NCBI RefSeq assembly: GCF_031755915.1
Contig: NC_083389.1
Span: forward strand, 15,555,001-15,619,000
Reading direction: 5' to 3'
Source of the DNA: Ziziphus jujuba
Taxonomy: Eukaryota > Streptophyta > Magnoliopsida > Rosales > Rhamnaceae
Length of the DNA stretch: 64,000 bases
The notes beneath the pieces are model-generated. The model was not told the DNA's origin. It searched no databases and worked only from the letters and a program-made list of their open reading frames with translations. A program made the translations under genes and the position numbers. Below are positions 24,879-36,788 of this stretch, one piece after another (the first letter of the stretch is position 1; each line of letters opens with the position of its first letter).

Positions 24879-26655
24879 TCAATAAATATAAAACTAAATT
24901 TATAATTATTTTAACCAGATGTGAATATTTGGGAAAAAAAAATTATAAACACTAATTATTCAAGTTTCTAATTTTTTTTTATTCTCAAGAATAATTATTC
25001 CAATCCTAATCCATGAATTTGAATCAAAAAGTAAACAAGATTAATTGAGAAGGTTAGTCAATGACAAAAAGCATCAAGAGGAAGAAAGGCAATTTATTCA
25101 AAATATTATAGTATGTCTTTTACAGTTTGTATGTGAAAGATGATTTTTACAATCTTCCCTAACATTAAAACTAAGTTGGAACCTTCACTTTAACCTATCG
25201 ACATATAACACAGTATAAATGGAAGTTTTCTATTAGGATAAATGGCAAGCTAAAAAGTGTCTTTGACTTTCATGTATTAGTTGTAGTGGTTTACAGGGTT
25301 AATTGTTTTTCTTGAATTGGTTTCCTACTTGTGAAAAACAGAAAAACTATCCATGATTTTTCATACACTATAAATGGTAATTTTAATAAAAATAAATCAT
25401 ATGCTAAATATGGTTTTGAATTCGGTATAGTGGTCAAAGGAGTAAATAAACAAAAAATTAAAAAAAGAAAAAAAAATGGAAAGTTTGTGGATTTTTACAA
25501 TTTTTTGGCAGCTTTTCCCTTTGTTGATGTGAAATCTTGCTTCAATAAAAGGTACATGCATCATAATCTAATTGCTTGTCACCAAGATTATGTTTGGATT
25601 ATAATCCAAAAGACATTTTTTTATTTTTTTTTTGGGGTGAATATCCAAAAGACCTTTCCCTCACAATAAACAAAAAATCAGTCTAAGGACATGTTTACAT
25701 TAGATAATGACAATTTTTTTCCCCCCCTAACAGATGAAATCAACAATATATTTGTTTCATAACAGTCTCTTGAAACTCAAAAAGAACCCCCCCAACAAAA
25801 AAAAAAAAAAGTGAGACCCACCAAAAAAGTTCAGGTAACTTTTTATTATTATTTTTTTATCAGTTTTTCAATTTTTTTTTTAAAATAAAGGCAAATTATC
25901 TAGTATTCAGAATTTGATAAAATTTAGAGTATTGAAGCCATCAAACTTGTTTATTAAAAGAATTTTGAATGCTGAAAAATATGGTAGTTTGTTATTTTTT
26001 AATTATTGCAACAAATTCTAATTTAAAGAGAGTGCACATTTTGAATTTACGATTTGATGGTGTGATGTTTGTTTGAAAAGCATATTAATGGAGCAAATTT
26101 AATTTAATATACAGTAATTTATTGTTAGTTGATAAATCCATAATTAAACCCTATAAAATAATATATCAAAAAATAAAATAAAATTTGATGACTCTAATAT
26201 TGTCGAATAATTTAATAATTTTGGTATTATTCTAAACAAACAATATTAAATTTTGTAAAATATTTATCAAATAAGATGATAAAATTTAATTGATTTAATT
26301 TTTATTTATTTATCTAATAATATACTAAAATATATTATTCGGTAAATATTTTGATTTCTATATAACTACCATTTTCTAAAAATATTTATTATTGAAAACT
26401 CATATATTTTATCGATATTAATTTGCACGAATATCGATACAAAAATTAATATATGTAATGATATTTTCATAAATTCAAATCACTAAACAAAGCTCTCTAA
26501 TAAATTCATTGGTAAGTTATGAACCAAATTGTGAAGTAGAGAGAAGTGCAATAGAATACTTTGGTAAGTTACAAAACAATATAATTATATAAAGTACCCT
26601 TTCTTTCTCCTTCTCTCCATCTCAACCCCTCTCCCACTTTCTCTTTCACAAAAGA
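24051..26655. other. Intergenic region between GEN1 and the response-regulator gene
   Basis: The first 200 bases are probably the GEN1 3' untranslated region. The rest is AT-rich, with long A and T runs and an (AT)n tract near 24855-24880. The reading frame at 25331-25669 is low-complexity Lys/Asn/Phe and has no family resemblance. The last 100 bases are the core promoter and CT-rich leader of the next gene. Confidence 0.45.
26586..26594 (+). promoter_or_regulatory. Probable TATA box of the response-regulator gene
   Basis: TATATAAAG lies 70 nt upstream of the ATG at 26656 and is followed by a pyrimidine-rich leader (ctttctttctccttctctcc). Spacing and sequence are typical of plant core promoters; transcription start inferred near 26620. 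Confidence 0.5.
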
Positions 26656-29600
26656 ATGGGTAAGGTTGATCAGCAAATTCTTCCTTTCTATACTCATCCT
26701 TGTGCCATGAGTAATGAGGAGGAGTTCAACTTAGCTGAATCTATTAAGATATTTTTGCCTTTAACCAAAGAAGTTAGGGTTTTGGTTGTTGATGGTGATG
26801 CTGCATGTCTTACTCTAGTTTCAAAAATGCTCCTCATCTTTGGTTATAAAGGTAATAAACAAAGAGATTGTGTATTTATTTTATTTATTTATTTATTTAT
26901 TATTTTTTTTTTGTATGGTCATATTTCCTTTTTGTTAAGGTTCTTTCTTCTTCTTGATTTCAAATTTATGAAAATGGATTTTTTTTTTTTTAAATTTTTT
27001 AGTGACCTTGGTCCATTGCAGAGCAAGCGTGGGGGACAACGCTGGATTTTTAAGTTTATTTTTTTTGAAAAAATATAAATATTTTAATTTTTAGTGGCTT
27101 GAAAATTTCATTTCATACTAAACTTTTCTTTAGTTTTAATTAAAAAGAAAAAAGAAAAAAAAAATCTTCCTCCTCCATTAGTATATATGGATTATTATTT
27201 ACCTTTCGATTGGATTGATACTCTTCATTTGGATTTCCTTTTACACAACTTCATATTTTTTTTTCACACAAAAATATTACTTGCCAAATTTAAAATGCAT
27301 TTCTACTCTTATATATTTACTTATTTATTTATTATATACATATATATTTTATTTCTTTTTATCTTGGGAATAGGGAAATTCCAACTCAAAAATCGTAACG
27401 TCTGTTTTAAGAAAAAGCCATCGAACTATCCCTGAAAGAAAAATTCATTTCTTCTTCTTAGACAAAATTTTTGTTCTTATGTAAACATTTAATTCAAATA
27501 AAGTGGAAAATGATAATTAATATGTTAACACATATGAACATCTTCTTTTGCCATCTTATATTGTTAAAGTAATTATTTTTGTTCTCTTTTTATGTGCACT
27601 TGTGTTTGTGAAATATTTTAAACTAATTAACGACGAAATATTTTACAAATTATTAGTGTGTATATATATTTATAAGAACTAGCTTTGCTTGTATTTGTTG
27701 GTATGTTTGTTTGTTAATTAGATTCTTTTATTGACTCATGATTCATTAAGTATAAGGACATATCAGTCAAAACATTTGTGAAAATTTATGCATATATCAA
27801 TTCTTTATTTTATTTTTTTTCGCTTGTGAAAATTTATGTTAATACCATAAACATTTAATTAAGATAATTTATAAATATTACAAGGTGTATTACTTTTAAT
27901 CATTCCTTGAATGTTGCTACCAATGCAAAATTCAACTTTTATAAATTTCATGTATTATGTTATTAATTTACACACATAATTTTTTTTGAAATTCTGGTTC
28001 TGCCTCTGCTACTCTCTATTGCTTCTAGTGAAATCATAGAATGTAAAATTATAAAGAGTGATACTAATGGTGACCATTTTCAGATTTTTGATGAAAAAAG
28101 TGACCCATAATTATTCTTATTACCTTTAAAAAAAAAATTAAAAAAAAAAACTTAACTTGCTTACCAAGGAAATGGCAACAATTCCAACCACATGAAGATT
28201 TTTAACCTAGTTATTTTTCATAACTTCTTAATTTCATAAGCATTATTTTTAGGCTAAAGAGTCCCATTTTGATTCTTTACTTTCCAGCCTAATTTGCTTT
28301 TGATTTCACTTCGCAGTTTTGACTGCTACAACAGCAGCTGATGCATTTTCCATCATCAAAGAGAAAGAAGATGAACTCAAACTTATTCTGGCAGAGGTTC
28401 ATTTGCCAGACATGAATAGATATGAGTTCATTGAGAAAGTGACACAAGTTTCCAAATTGCCTCTTGTCAGTAAGTTTCATTGACAATAAGTTTCATACCT
28501 TTAATGTACATAGTTAGACCCGCTTCCAACTGGGTTAAGCATTTAAGCTTTTGGAATACATGGTGATTTAACAATTTTCTTTCTTATTCAATGGGATTTT
28601 TTCTTTTTTTCTGGTTTCTCATTGTTTGTATGCAGTTATGTCTGATGATGATGATGACATTTCAATGTTGGGTGGACTGTTCAAAGGGGCTACATTCTAT
28701 CTTGTCAAGCCAGTGACATTGAACAATATGAAAAACCTTTGGCAGTTTGCTTACATGAACAATAAAGATTTACTACAATTTTCAGACAGTGGGGAGGAGA
28801 ACAACAATAATATTGTTCAGATTGAATCACAAGGGGAGAATGCTGCTGCAGATGACGAGGTTAGCAAGGACAAAAGAAAGAGGGAGGAAGAGATCAGCGA
28901 CAACAAAGACGAGGAGATCAATGAAGATAATGATGACTCAAAAGCTCCAAAGAAGGCAAAGCTAGTTTGGAGTGATGAACTGCATACCAAGTTCTTGCAA
29001 GCTGTTAATGCATTAGGAATTGAGGGTGAGTAACCTTTTCTTTTTAATCTTATATTGGTAAAGGGATATTTTAATTTCTTGGTGAATTAGAAAATTTGTG
29101 AGATTGAATTCTAATTCTTTATTTGATTTTAGATGCACATCCAAAGACCATACTTCAGCATATGAATGTCCCTGGATTGGCAAAAGAAAATATTTCAGGC
29201 CATTTGCAGGTTTGTTGTAATTTTCTTGTAATTAATTGCTCAATTTAAACCCCTTGAAAATTTGTGTTTGGTTTTGCCTAAATAATGAAAATCTAAAATA
29301 ACCCTTTTGAATCTTTTGTATCAAAAAATAAAAGAGAGAGAAAAAAACAGAGAAAAAGCAATAACAATGAAGCTATTTCAGTGATTTGAGCAAGTTCTTA
29401 AAATCTACATTAACTCCTGATTGAGAAAAAAACATCAACCAATTTATATATATTCTAGAACCATGCTGTAGCAAATTCTGACATGTTTTTGGAAATTTTG
29501 ATTGCTCAGAAATATCGAATCTCCTTGAAACGGGAACAAGATGCGATAATGCTGAAGAGCATGAGTAGAGATTGTTTTGATGAACCAGGTTTTGCATCAT

Positions 29601-30277
29601 TCTCTTGTTCATCATCGTCACGAATATTTAATTTACAAGAAGGAACATTTGTCCAATTCCCAAACCACTATTTCTCATCAACAACAACTTCATCTAAGCC
29701 ACAATTTGGAGTCCCTTTTCAGAAGAATCTGATTACTACTACCACTACTCACATATCTATGCCTAATTCCTTTGAATATTCTGCTTATTATAATCATCAT
29801 CCTAATCCAGATTATGACCTTCTATACTTGATGAGTACTGGTACTAGAAATGAGACATTATTTGCTATGACATGTAAACAAATAAGCTCTAATCCTACAG
29901 GAATGGGGATCACAAATAATAGCATGGAATTGGCAGGTGGGATTGGAATTGGAGAGTTCTGGGAGAGTAATTTCATTAAGAAAGAAGAAGAAGAAGATAT
30001 TTTCAATGGGAAAATGAGTTTTTCCAATGTGCTTGTTTCTGATTTTGGGAATGCAAAAGATATTCCAACTCTGTTGGATGATTCTGAACAACAAGTAGAA
30101 CAAGTGGAGCAAATTCCAGTGCTTTCAACAACCACAACAACAACACCACCAGCACAATCAGAGAAGCAAGAAAAGATAGACATTTTTGGTGAAAAAAGTG
30201 GAGAAACCGAGCTGTTTGACTTCACAAAACAGTCAACTGTAGTTTTCCGGGATGAGGATTTGGATGACTTCTGGTAA
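26656..30277 (+). CDS. Type-B response-regulator-like transcription factor with altered receiver (527 aa)
   Basis: Five exons: 26656-26851, 28317-28469, 28636-29025, 29133-29209, 29510-30277; all introns GT..AG; 1584 nt. Residues 40-160 form a receiver domain and 226-280 a GARP/Myb-like DNA-binding domain (LVWSDELHTKFLQAVNALGI ... PGLAKENISGHLQKYR) preceded by a KR-rich region (SKDKRKREEE). The C terminus is Gln/Thr-rich and acidic (DEDLDDFW), as in activation domains. In the receiver, the usual phosphoacceptor Asp is Glu (E92 in AEVHLPD), and one of the acidic-pocket Asps is Gly (D46-G47). S119 and K141 are retained. Type-B regulators normally activate cytokinin-response genes in the nucleus after phosphorelay; this one should not accept phosphate in the usual way. 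A degraded copy of its last exon lies at 35163-35680. Confidence 0.9.
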
Positions 30278-31412
30278 TTAATTAAATTAGTTACTAGCTA
30301 GTTGCTCTTAATCCAACAATCTATTTAGTACATGATATGCTTTTATAATAAATTAGGGTAGTTTCATTTAGGGTTTTTTAATTTCCCTTTTGTCTTTTAA
30401 GTTGTTGATCAACTAGCTTGGACTTTAAGATTTGCCAATTGCCATGAACCAAAAAAGAGAAGCATGAGTTGGTAAGGCAAAGCGAGAACGCTAACAATCT
30501 AATGTTGTTGTCGAGTTTGTAAAATGGTAGTTTTGGATATGTATATTAATGAGTAATGCATGAATATGTTACATAGTTGTATGTATTTTTCTATGTATGA
30601 GTCTCCATTTTTATAATATGTTGACACCGGGAAGGTGGAGAGAATCGTTGTAAATTTAAAAAAAATTAAATAACTAGACATTGTAAGTTGTGACTTTTAA
30701 CTACTAAATTTTAGAACCAGAATATAATTTTCATTCCAGAGGAAGAGAATACCCTCATATGTACTTTTAACAACAAAAAAAATCGAGGTGTCAAACTTTT
30801 TGATAGTGATTGGTGACAAAATAATGAAATCTTACAAATTTTGAGATTTTTATTCATTTATGTAAGTTAGGGGAAGGGGATAATTTTAGGACCTTATCAA
30901 ATTCAAGTGCGTTTAACAATTGTAATCTATATATGTATATATTTATATATATATAAACTCACTCATGACAAACTGACACAAGTCTTGAATTGGAGTTTCC
31001 AACAAACAAATATAAAAATTTAAAAAGAAAAAAAAAATTGAATTCCCCATCCTAATATAAAAATAAAAAGTAAAAAAACCCATGGGAAAATCAGTAAACG
31101 TCTACACAAAGGACATGAGTTAGATTTCAGAGACCATGTAAACAAGCAATTTTGGTGGAATGGAAAGCATGTTTGCAATTAGGCAGACGTATCATGTGGT
31201 CAATCTCACTTTTTCCTTTCTTTTTTTTTCTTTTTTTCTTTTTTTTTGTTTTGAGAAAAAAAATAGCTCTTAGTAATATCTAATATCATAGATATTAGAT
31301 CGTAGTCATGTGTTATACGGCATTGGGGCATAAAATCATTGAGGCAATAACGAAGCTTGCTAGGCTTCGAACCTCAACAGCAAGCTTCGAACCTCAATTT
31401 TCTTTTATTAAA

Positions 31413-31700
31413 CTACCACCGTTGATGGTGTTCAGTCTCACTTTTGTTGTAATTGTTGTTGTTGGTGTCGTCCCACAATACTTGGTAGCAAATACAGCAA
31501 TCGTCTTCCAATTGAAACTGACCATCATCATCATCATCATCAATAGGAACGATTAATCTATGCTCATTCAACTTGTCAAATACATCTCTTAGAAGTTTGG
31601 GCTTCAAAATCTCATCCAGTAAGCCACTCCTTACCAATTCTATTTGGGCTGCCAACAGAAATTTTAATTTCAATTTGAATCCTGCTGAGTTGGCCCAAAC
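31413..31700 (-). pseudogene. Possible gene fragment of unknown origin
   Basis: A minus-strand frame of about 90 codons has fairly ordinary composition in an AT-rich region (LLAAQIELVRSGLLDEIL, KLLRDVFDKLNEHRLIVP, then a poly-Asp run and DDCCICYQVLW). No upstream exon, promoter or second domain is seen, and there is no match to a family I know. It may be a small gene, an exon of a lost gene or chance. Confidence 0.2.
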
Positions 31701-33420
31701 AGAAGAGTGGTTGGAATTCTAGGTCAAAGACCAAGCCCATGTCAATTTAACTCTTTAAGAATAATATAAAAAAAAAAAAAAATACGCTTCAATATATAAT
31801 ATTTGTACATGGTTTTATTTCGTAGAAAGTAGGTTGCTAACTTTAGCAGTTAAATATGCCAAAGTATATACTTTCGAAGCCTGCTATTGAACTTAAAGAG
31901 TCATCATCAAGAGGATTTAGCTAATCCCTATGTGTTAACATTCGCTACAAGCATTCATCTAGTTAAATCTGATCAAGCATTCGTCTAATTAAATCTAATT
32001 AGACAATTGCCAAAATTTAATTCTTTGTTGCAATTTCTAAACCCTAGTGATCATGACCGATAAGAGGCTGAAGAATTATGCTGATGAATATATTGACCTA
32101 AAATTAAATCTTTGCGATTGATTCTGTTCAAGAAAAGTACACATTAAAATTCAAAATGGAAAATTACAATCAAAGAAGCCTAAGAACTATGCTGATGATT
32201 TTATTGAAGAATATTGTGCAATTAGTTGAATATTGTATAGCACATCAAATTTAAAACTGAATCAAAGAAAATGAAATTGATGAAAAAAAAAGGTTTAATA
32301 CGCAAGCCAAAATAAAATCAGCACGAAAGACATGAATCATCACCATCATACACTTACTTTGTCATGCAGAAACAGAGGTCTGTTAGAACGAGTAGAAGAT
32401 CAGCAAGAAGATCCGAAATGGAAAAGCCATTTTTTTTCTTTCATTTTCTTCTCCTCCCTCTTATTTCTTCATCCATAAGACTTTTTATTCTCAAAAAAAC
32501 AGAGCTCTGTTTTTTAAGGTCTGATTCTTGAAAAAACTCTTCAGGGACTCTTCGTTGTACTACATGCCAGCTTTCGGAGTCGTCAATAACCATGAAATCC
32601 AAAACTTTCTATATATGCAGTACTCCACAACCTTGCCAACTTCGTCAACAGACACTTTTGAAGAAGGCCCGTGACCAGTATACGTGATAGAGAAGCCGAT
32701 TGAGATATTGAATTAGGTACCTCAACTCAGCTTCAATGTGAAAAACGATCTCTGTCCTATAAAACAACGTCCATTGCTGAGTTGAACAAGACTTGAGAGA
32801 GAGGGGATTTATGAGATTTTCTAACTACGGGTATTGTTGAAGAGGAGAATGTGTGTTGATTGATGTGGTTTTGGGGCATTTAACAGCGTTGGGTAAATTG
32901 GGTATTCTATATGTCCACATGGAATTATTACCTAATTCCACATGTTAACTTGGAATTATCTTAATTGTGAAAGTTTATTTATTTATTTATTTATTGGGAA
33001 AACTTTATTTCAAGATCAAGAAATGCAATTTGGTTCTAACTACTTGGCCAATCAGTTAAAATCGGTTGTTTTTCAGTTAGATAATTGGTTTTTTTTTTAT
33101 TTTATATATATTAATATTATATATATTAGTAGTATTTATTATTATTATTATTTGTCTTTAACAAGCCTATACCTACATTTATTTATCTAGTGATTGAAGT
33201 TGACTGCATATTTGCCGAAGTTTTTGAAATGGGATTGTTTTCCTTAAGTGAGTTGGGATTAGGATCCATGTAATGTATTGTTTATTTGATGAGCTAATTT
33301 TGTTTATTTTTGCAGGTTTTCATTTCAATGGAGTAATTCGGAAGAAAAAATTAATGGATACAGAAAATCGTAGTATTGTAAATCTGATTTCAGTTTAGTT
33401 ATATGTATATATATATATAT

Positions 33421-33640
33421 ATAGGGTGAAATGAGTTGAAATTATGAAAATAAGGGTTTTGATTTCACCAAAAAATTATGTGTTTATATTTAGGGTGAGA
33501 TGAGTTGAAATGATGAAAATAATGGTTTTGATTTCACCAAAAAAAAAAAACACAATGATTTTGCTATTAGTTGTCTTTAATGGTTTTGATTTCACCAAAA
33601 AAAAAACACAATGATTTTGCTATTAGTTGTCTTTCATGGC
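33421..33640. repeat. Short tandem duplications sharing 'ggttttgatttcaccaaaa'
   Basis: The unit 'agggtgaaatgagttgaaat...' (about 70 bp) occurs twice, at 33422 and 33493. It is followed by a second unit, 'cacaatgattttgctattag ... ttgtctttaatggttttgatttcacc' (about 57 bp), repeated directly from 33551. The copies are nearly identical, so replication slippage here is recent. Confidence 0.75.
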
Positions 33641-34257
33641 CTCCAAGCATTACATATAAATTTTAAATTCTATACCAATTACATAATAAGTTAGAAGTAT
33701 TTATGTAAGAAATTTTTGAATAAAACAAACAAAAAAAAAATTACAAAATTAGTTAAGATAAACAATTAATATTAATAGCAAATTTTAAAAAAAAAATAGA
33801 TGAAATAAAAAAAATAAAAATAAAAAATAAAAAAACCTTAAAATTCTATTAAGACAAAAATATAACATTGAGTGCAAATTTAAAAGTCACATGAACTGGG
33901 TTATAAAAAGTTAACATATAAATATATACAAAAATTAAAATTGAATGTGCAATATAAAACTAAAAATTAATTTTCTATTCTATAATAAAATATCAAATAT
34001 GATATTATACATTATCTTTATGATAAATAAATGATTTATATAATTAGGATAAACTTTAAATTTAAAGTGTCAATATATTATATTTTAGATTTTGTAGATT
34101 TTTTTTTTTTTTTTTTTGGAGGGGACCAATTATAGTTATTTTTTTCAAAAATCATTGGGGATATATATATAATTCTATGAAAGCTCAAGATATCATGGCA
34201 TTCAGACCCATGTCATGCCTTTTCTTTGGGGCTTTTAGAGTTTACACATAACATAAC

Positions 34258-34910
34258 GTTGCCTTTATAAGCGAATGATTTGCAGACACAGACCAGTTGA
34301 AGGTAAACTACTTTTTGGGTACAAAAAGATCGGTCTCTGAAGATTTATTTTTTTTATTTTTTTATTTTTATTTCAAGTGTGTGTTTTTATAGTTTCTATA
34401 GCCTTCCTTTCTCTTCTGGGGAAAGACGAGATGGTTGGGCTTGATTGCATCCTCTGCTTGGTTACTTTCTCTGATGCTAAATGAAAAGTTCTTATATCCA
34501 GAATATCGAAGTTCTTTCCAACAATAGGTTTCCTTTCAGGACTGATTGCCTCTCTACAGATATAATTTGGTAACATATTTTATTTTCTATTAATATCTGC
34601 TGTACCTGCAATGAGTTTTTCCTGTGATTTTGTTGTACTTCATTTGTGTATGGTCCATTTGATAATTTATTGCATGAGGAAGAAATAATTACTATGTCCT
34701 AATTTGAAAGTACACTTATGTTTCAACCGTATCATGTATGCTTTTCTATTTATATATACTTGTCTTGCATTTTGTGGTCGAGCTAGATGAATATGCTGCT
34801 ACTTTACCACACAAGTTATGGTCAAGTTCACTCATTCATTTCTTTTTTCTTTATTTCTGTATTCATTTATTTCTTTTCATAAGCTGGTATGGATCTTAAG
34901 CCTGTTTTGT
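34258..34910 (+). pseudogene. Partial copy of PFC1 exon 3 and intron 3
   Basis: 'gatttgcagacacagaccag' then 'ttgaaggtaaact' at 34280-34310 matches the end of PFC1 exon 3 and its donor ('gatttgcaggcacagacagg', 'ttgaaggtaagct', 39299-39327). Further on, 'ctggggaaagacgagatgg', 'gctaaatgaaaagttctta' and 'gaagaaataattact' match, in the same order, the 644-bp unit of PFC1 intron 3. Only one copy of that unit is present here. No later PFC1 exons follow, so this is a truncated remnant, not a gene. Confidence 0.75.
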
Positions 34911-35162
34911 TGCTATGATTTTGATGCCCTGAGCAGCAAATGAGCACATAATGCTGCTAGACTCAAACATATGTATAGTACAGGTCCGCTGTCCAATAGA
35001 AGCGATGCAGAGTCTTACTAAATGACTCTGTACAGGTGACCATTGTGTTTTTTGAGCTGTGGTATGCTACTTTCCATCTTACATGTTATACCTGATTAGA
35101 GTTAATGATGTGGAAGTTTTTCTGTTTTTCTTGTTTTTGAGCTCTGGTATGCAATTTTTTCT

Positions 35163-35680
35163 GAAGATATTTTCAATGGAAAATATGAGTTTTTACCAAT
35201 GTGGGTATTTCTGGTTTTGGGAATGCAAAAGATTATCCATATCTCTGGTGGATAATTAACAAGTGCTACAACAAGGACAGGATCGATTTCCAGACTTCCA
35301 ATATTGTCCCCACCACCATTCTAACTGAATTAAAATAATAATAATTATAAAAAATAAAAAAAAAATAAAAAAAACATTTGGGGCAGAGAATGGAGGAGCT
35401 GATAAGTTGTTTGATTTCACAATATGGTCAACTGTACTTTTCCTTGATGAAGATTTGGATGATTTCTGGTAAATCAACTAGCAGCTAGTTTACTAGAAGA
35501 AAGGGTATTTACTATTATCTTGTTGTCTAGTTTGAAAAATTCAGTGTTTGTATCTACAAATATGCGTAGTTCGGATGCATGAAAATGTGAAATGTATTGG
35601 ATTCTCTCTCTTTATTTTTATGCTTGGTCTTTCTTAGTTGTATACGTTTTTCTGTCTTCATCATTTTCAGAATAGAGGAC
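35163..35680 (+). pseudogene. Partial copy of the response-regulator last exon and 3' flank
   Basis: 'gaagatattttcaatggaaa' and 'tttgggaatgcaaaagatta' match the response-regulator last exon at about 29990-30070. 'tcaactgtacttttccttga' and 'tgaagatttggatgatttct' plus 'ggtaa' match its last codons and stop at 30231-30279. The part between is shortened and interrupted by an A/T-rich insert (about 35330-35375), and the frame is broken. Similarity continues into the 3' flank ('ttgttgtctagtttgaaaaa' against 'ttgttgtcgagtttgtaaaa'). Confidence 0.8.
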
Positions 35681-35689
35681 ATATGAAGC

Positions 35690-36431
35690 TTAAGCCTTAA
35701 AAGTTTGTGTGTATATATAATTTTTTTTTTAATTATTATTATTATTTTTGTTCTGGTAGGAAATCTATGACTATCAGATTGCAAATGCTTATTTATATGG
35801 AAAAATTATTACTGCTTCGAAAACTTACAAACACCTCATTGTACATTTACTCAAGTTTTAATTTGTGCCCTAAATTGTTTTGTGAAGCAATGTGCCCTCT
35901 GAACTTTGGCAGTGTCAATTTACCCTTTCTTAAATTTTTTCGAGAATTAGGGGGACAAAAAAAAAAAAAAAAAAAGAAAGAAGAAAAAAGTATACATATA
36001 AAGATTGATTAGTATTCAAATTTTTATATCACTAAAACATGTCAAACATTTTCCTTTTTCAAAATTGACAAGAATTAATTGAAAAATAGTAACAAATAAA
36101 TTGTCTTGGTCCCTTTTTTCTAATATAATGCTGTTCAAAAAAATTATATATATATATATATATATATAAACAAAGATAGAACGATGCTAAAGTTCATGGA
36201 GGAAATTGCTTTGAAAAATAAGAAGATGAAGAAGAAGAAGGTTTGAAGAACAAAATGAAACTTGGATGAACATAAAAGGGGGTATTTTATAAGAACACAA
36301 GCAGAAGACATACTGACAAATATAGCAACTATAAAAGCGGAACAAATAATCAAAGTTACCATATTTCCTGTCATTCAAATTCAGGGTAAAGAAAAAAATA
36401 ATTATATGATAACAGAGTTTGAACTTTTGAA
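35690..36431. other. Non-coding stretch between the pseudogene remnant and the small membrane-protein gene
   Basis: AT-rich, with A-runs (about 35958-35980) and an (AT)n tract (about 36145-36167). The right half is probably the 3' untranslated region of the minus-strand gene ending at 36432. Confidence 0.4.
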
Positions 36432-36788
36432 TCAAACAACATCCTCTTGATGATGATGATCAGCAATAATGATGTTGTTGTCCGGCTCAGGTTCAATCTT
36501 CTGAGGGGCAAAAAATTGATTGAAAATGTGTTTGAAAGTAAAAACCAAATTACAGATAAACAAGGTGAAAAAAAGGATGGCAGAGAGGATGTTGACAGAG
36601 AAAACCCAGTACCAATTTGAGACTTGTTCTTGATCATCGTGATCATGACCATCTTTTGGGTTGTATTTGTGATGTTTCATATCCTCTATAGCCATTATTA
36701 TCAGATAAACACCAAAACAAGCACCTCCCATGTCTATGCACATCTTCATCCCATAGTGATACACATTTCCACATTTGTTCTTCTCCAT
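36432..36788 (-). CDS. Small two-TM membrane protein of unknown function (118 aa)
   Basis: A single-exon frame starts MEKNKCGNVYHYGMK and has two hydrophobic segments, about residues 17-34 (IDMGGACFGVYLIIMAI) and 60-85 (YWVFSVNILSAILFFTLFIC). They are separated by a charged loop with several His (HHKYN ... HDHDD). The tail is acidic with a terminal His cluster (ADHHHQEDVV). Codon use is normal for a gene and a CT tract on the coding strand (36795-36820) directly precedes the start, as in plant leaders. No known family is recognised. The His/Asp patches could bind metal, which is speculation. Confidence 0.6.
   Translation of the reverse strand: MEKNKCGNVYHYGMKMCIDMGGACFGVYLIIMAIEDMKHHKYNPKDGHDHDDQEQVSNWYWVFSVNILSAILFFTLFICNLVFTFKHIFNQFFAPQKIEPEPDNNIIIADHHHQEDVV

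Larger units (their letters stand above)
30278..34255. other. Intergenic region 3' of the response regulator, mostly featureless
   Basis: The first 350 bases are probably 3' untranslated region. A minus-strand open frame at 31413-31673 and a mixed stretch at about 32530-32830 have less AT bias than their surroundings and could be eroded exons, but neither matches a family I recognise. Short tandem duplications lie at 33421-33640 (listed). The rest is AT-rich, with A/T homopolymers. Confidence 0.4.

Noticed and set aside
29812..30225. Antisense frame of 137 codons across the response-regulator last exon
   Set aside because: Shadow of the true coding exon; Ser/Val-rich with no domain.
31360..31400. 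B-box-like 'ggttcgaagc' on the minus strand as a possible tRNA
   Set aside because: Occurs twice as a 14-bp direct repeat with no A box, acceptor stem or anticodon arm around it.
32530..32830. Less AT-rich stretch that might be an eroded coding region
   Set aside because: Frames are broken by stops on both strands and I could not tie any segment to a protein family.
34258..35680. Treating the two remnants as one new fused gene
   Set aside because: The first part contributes only one exon end and intron DNA, and the second has a broken frame; no continuous coding sequence links them.
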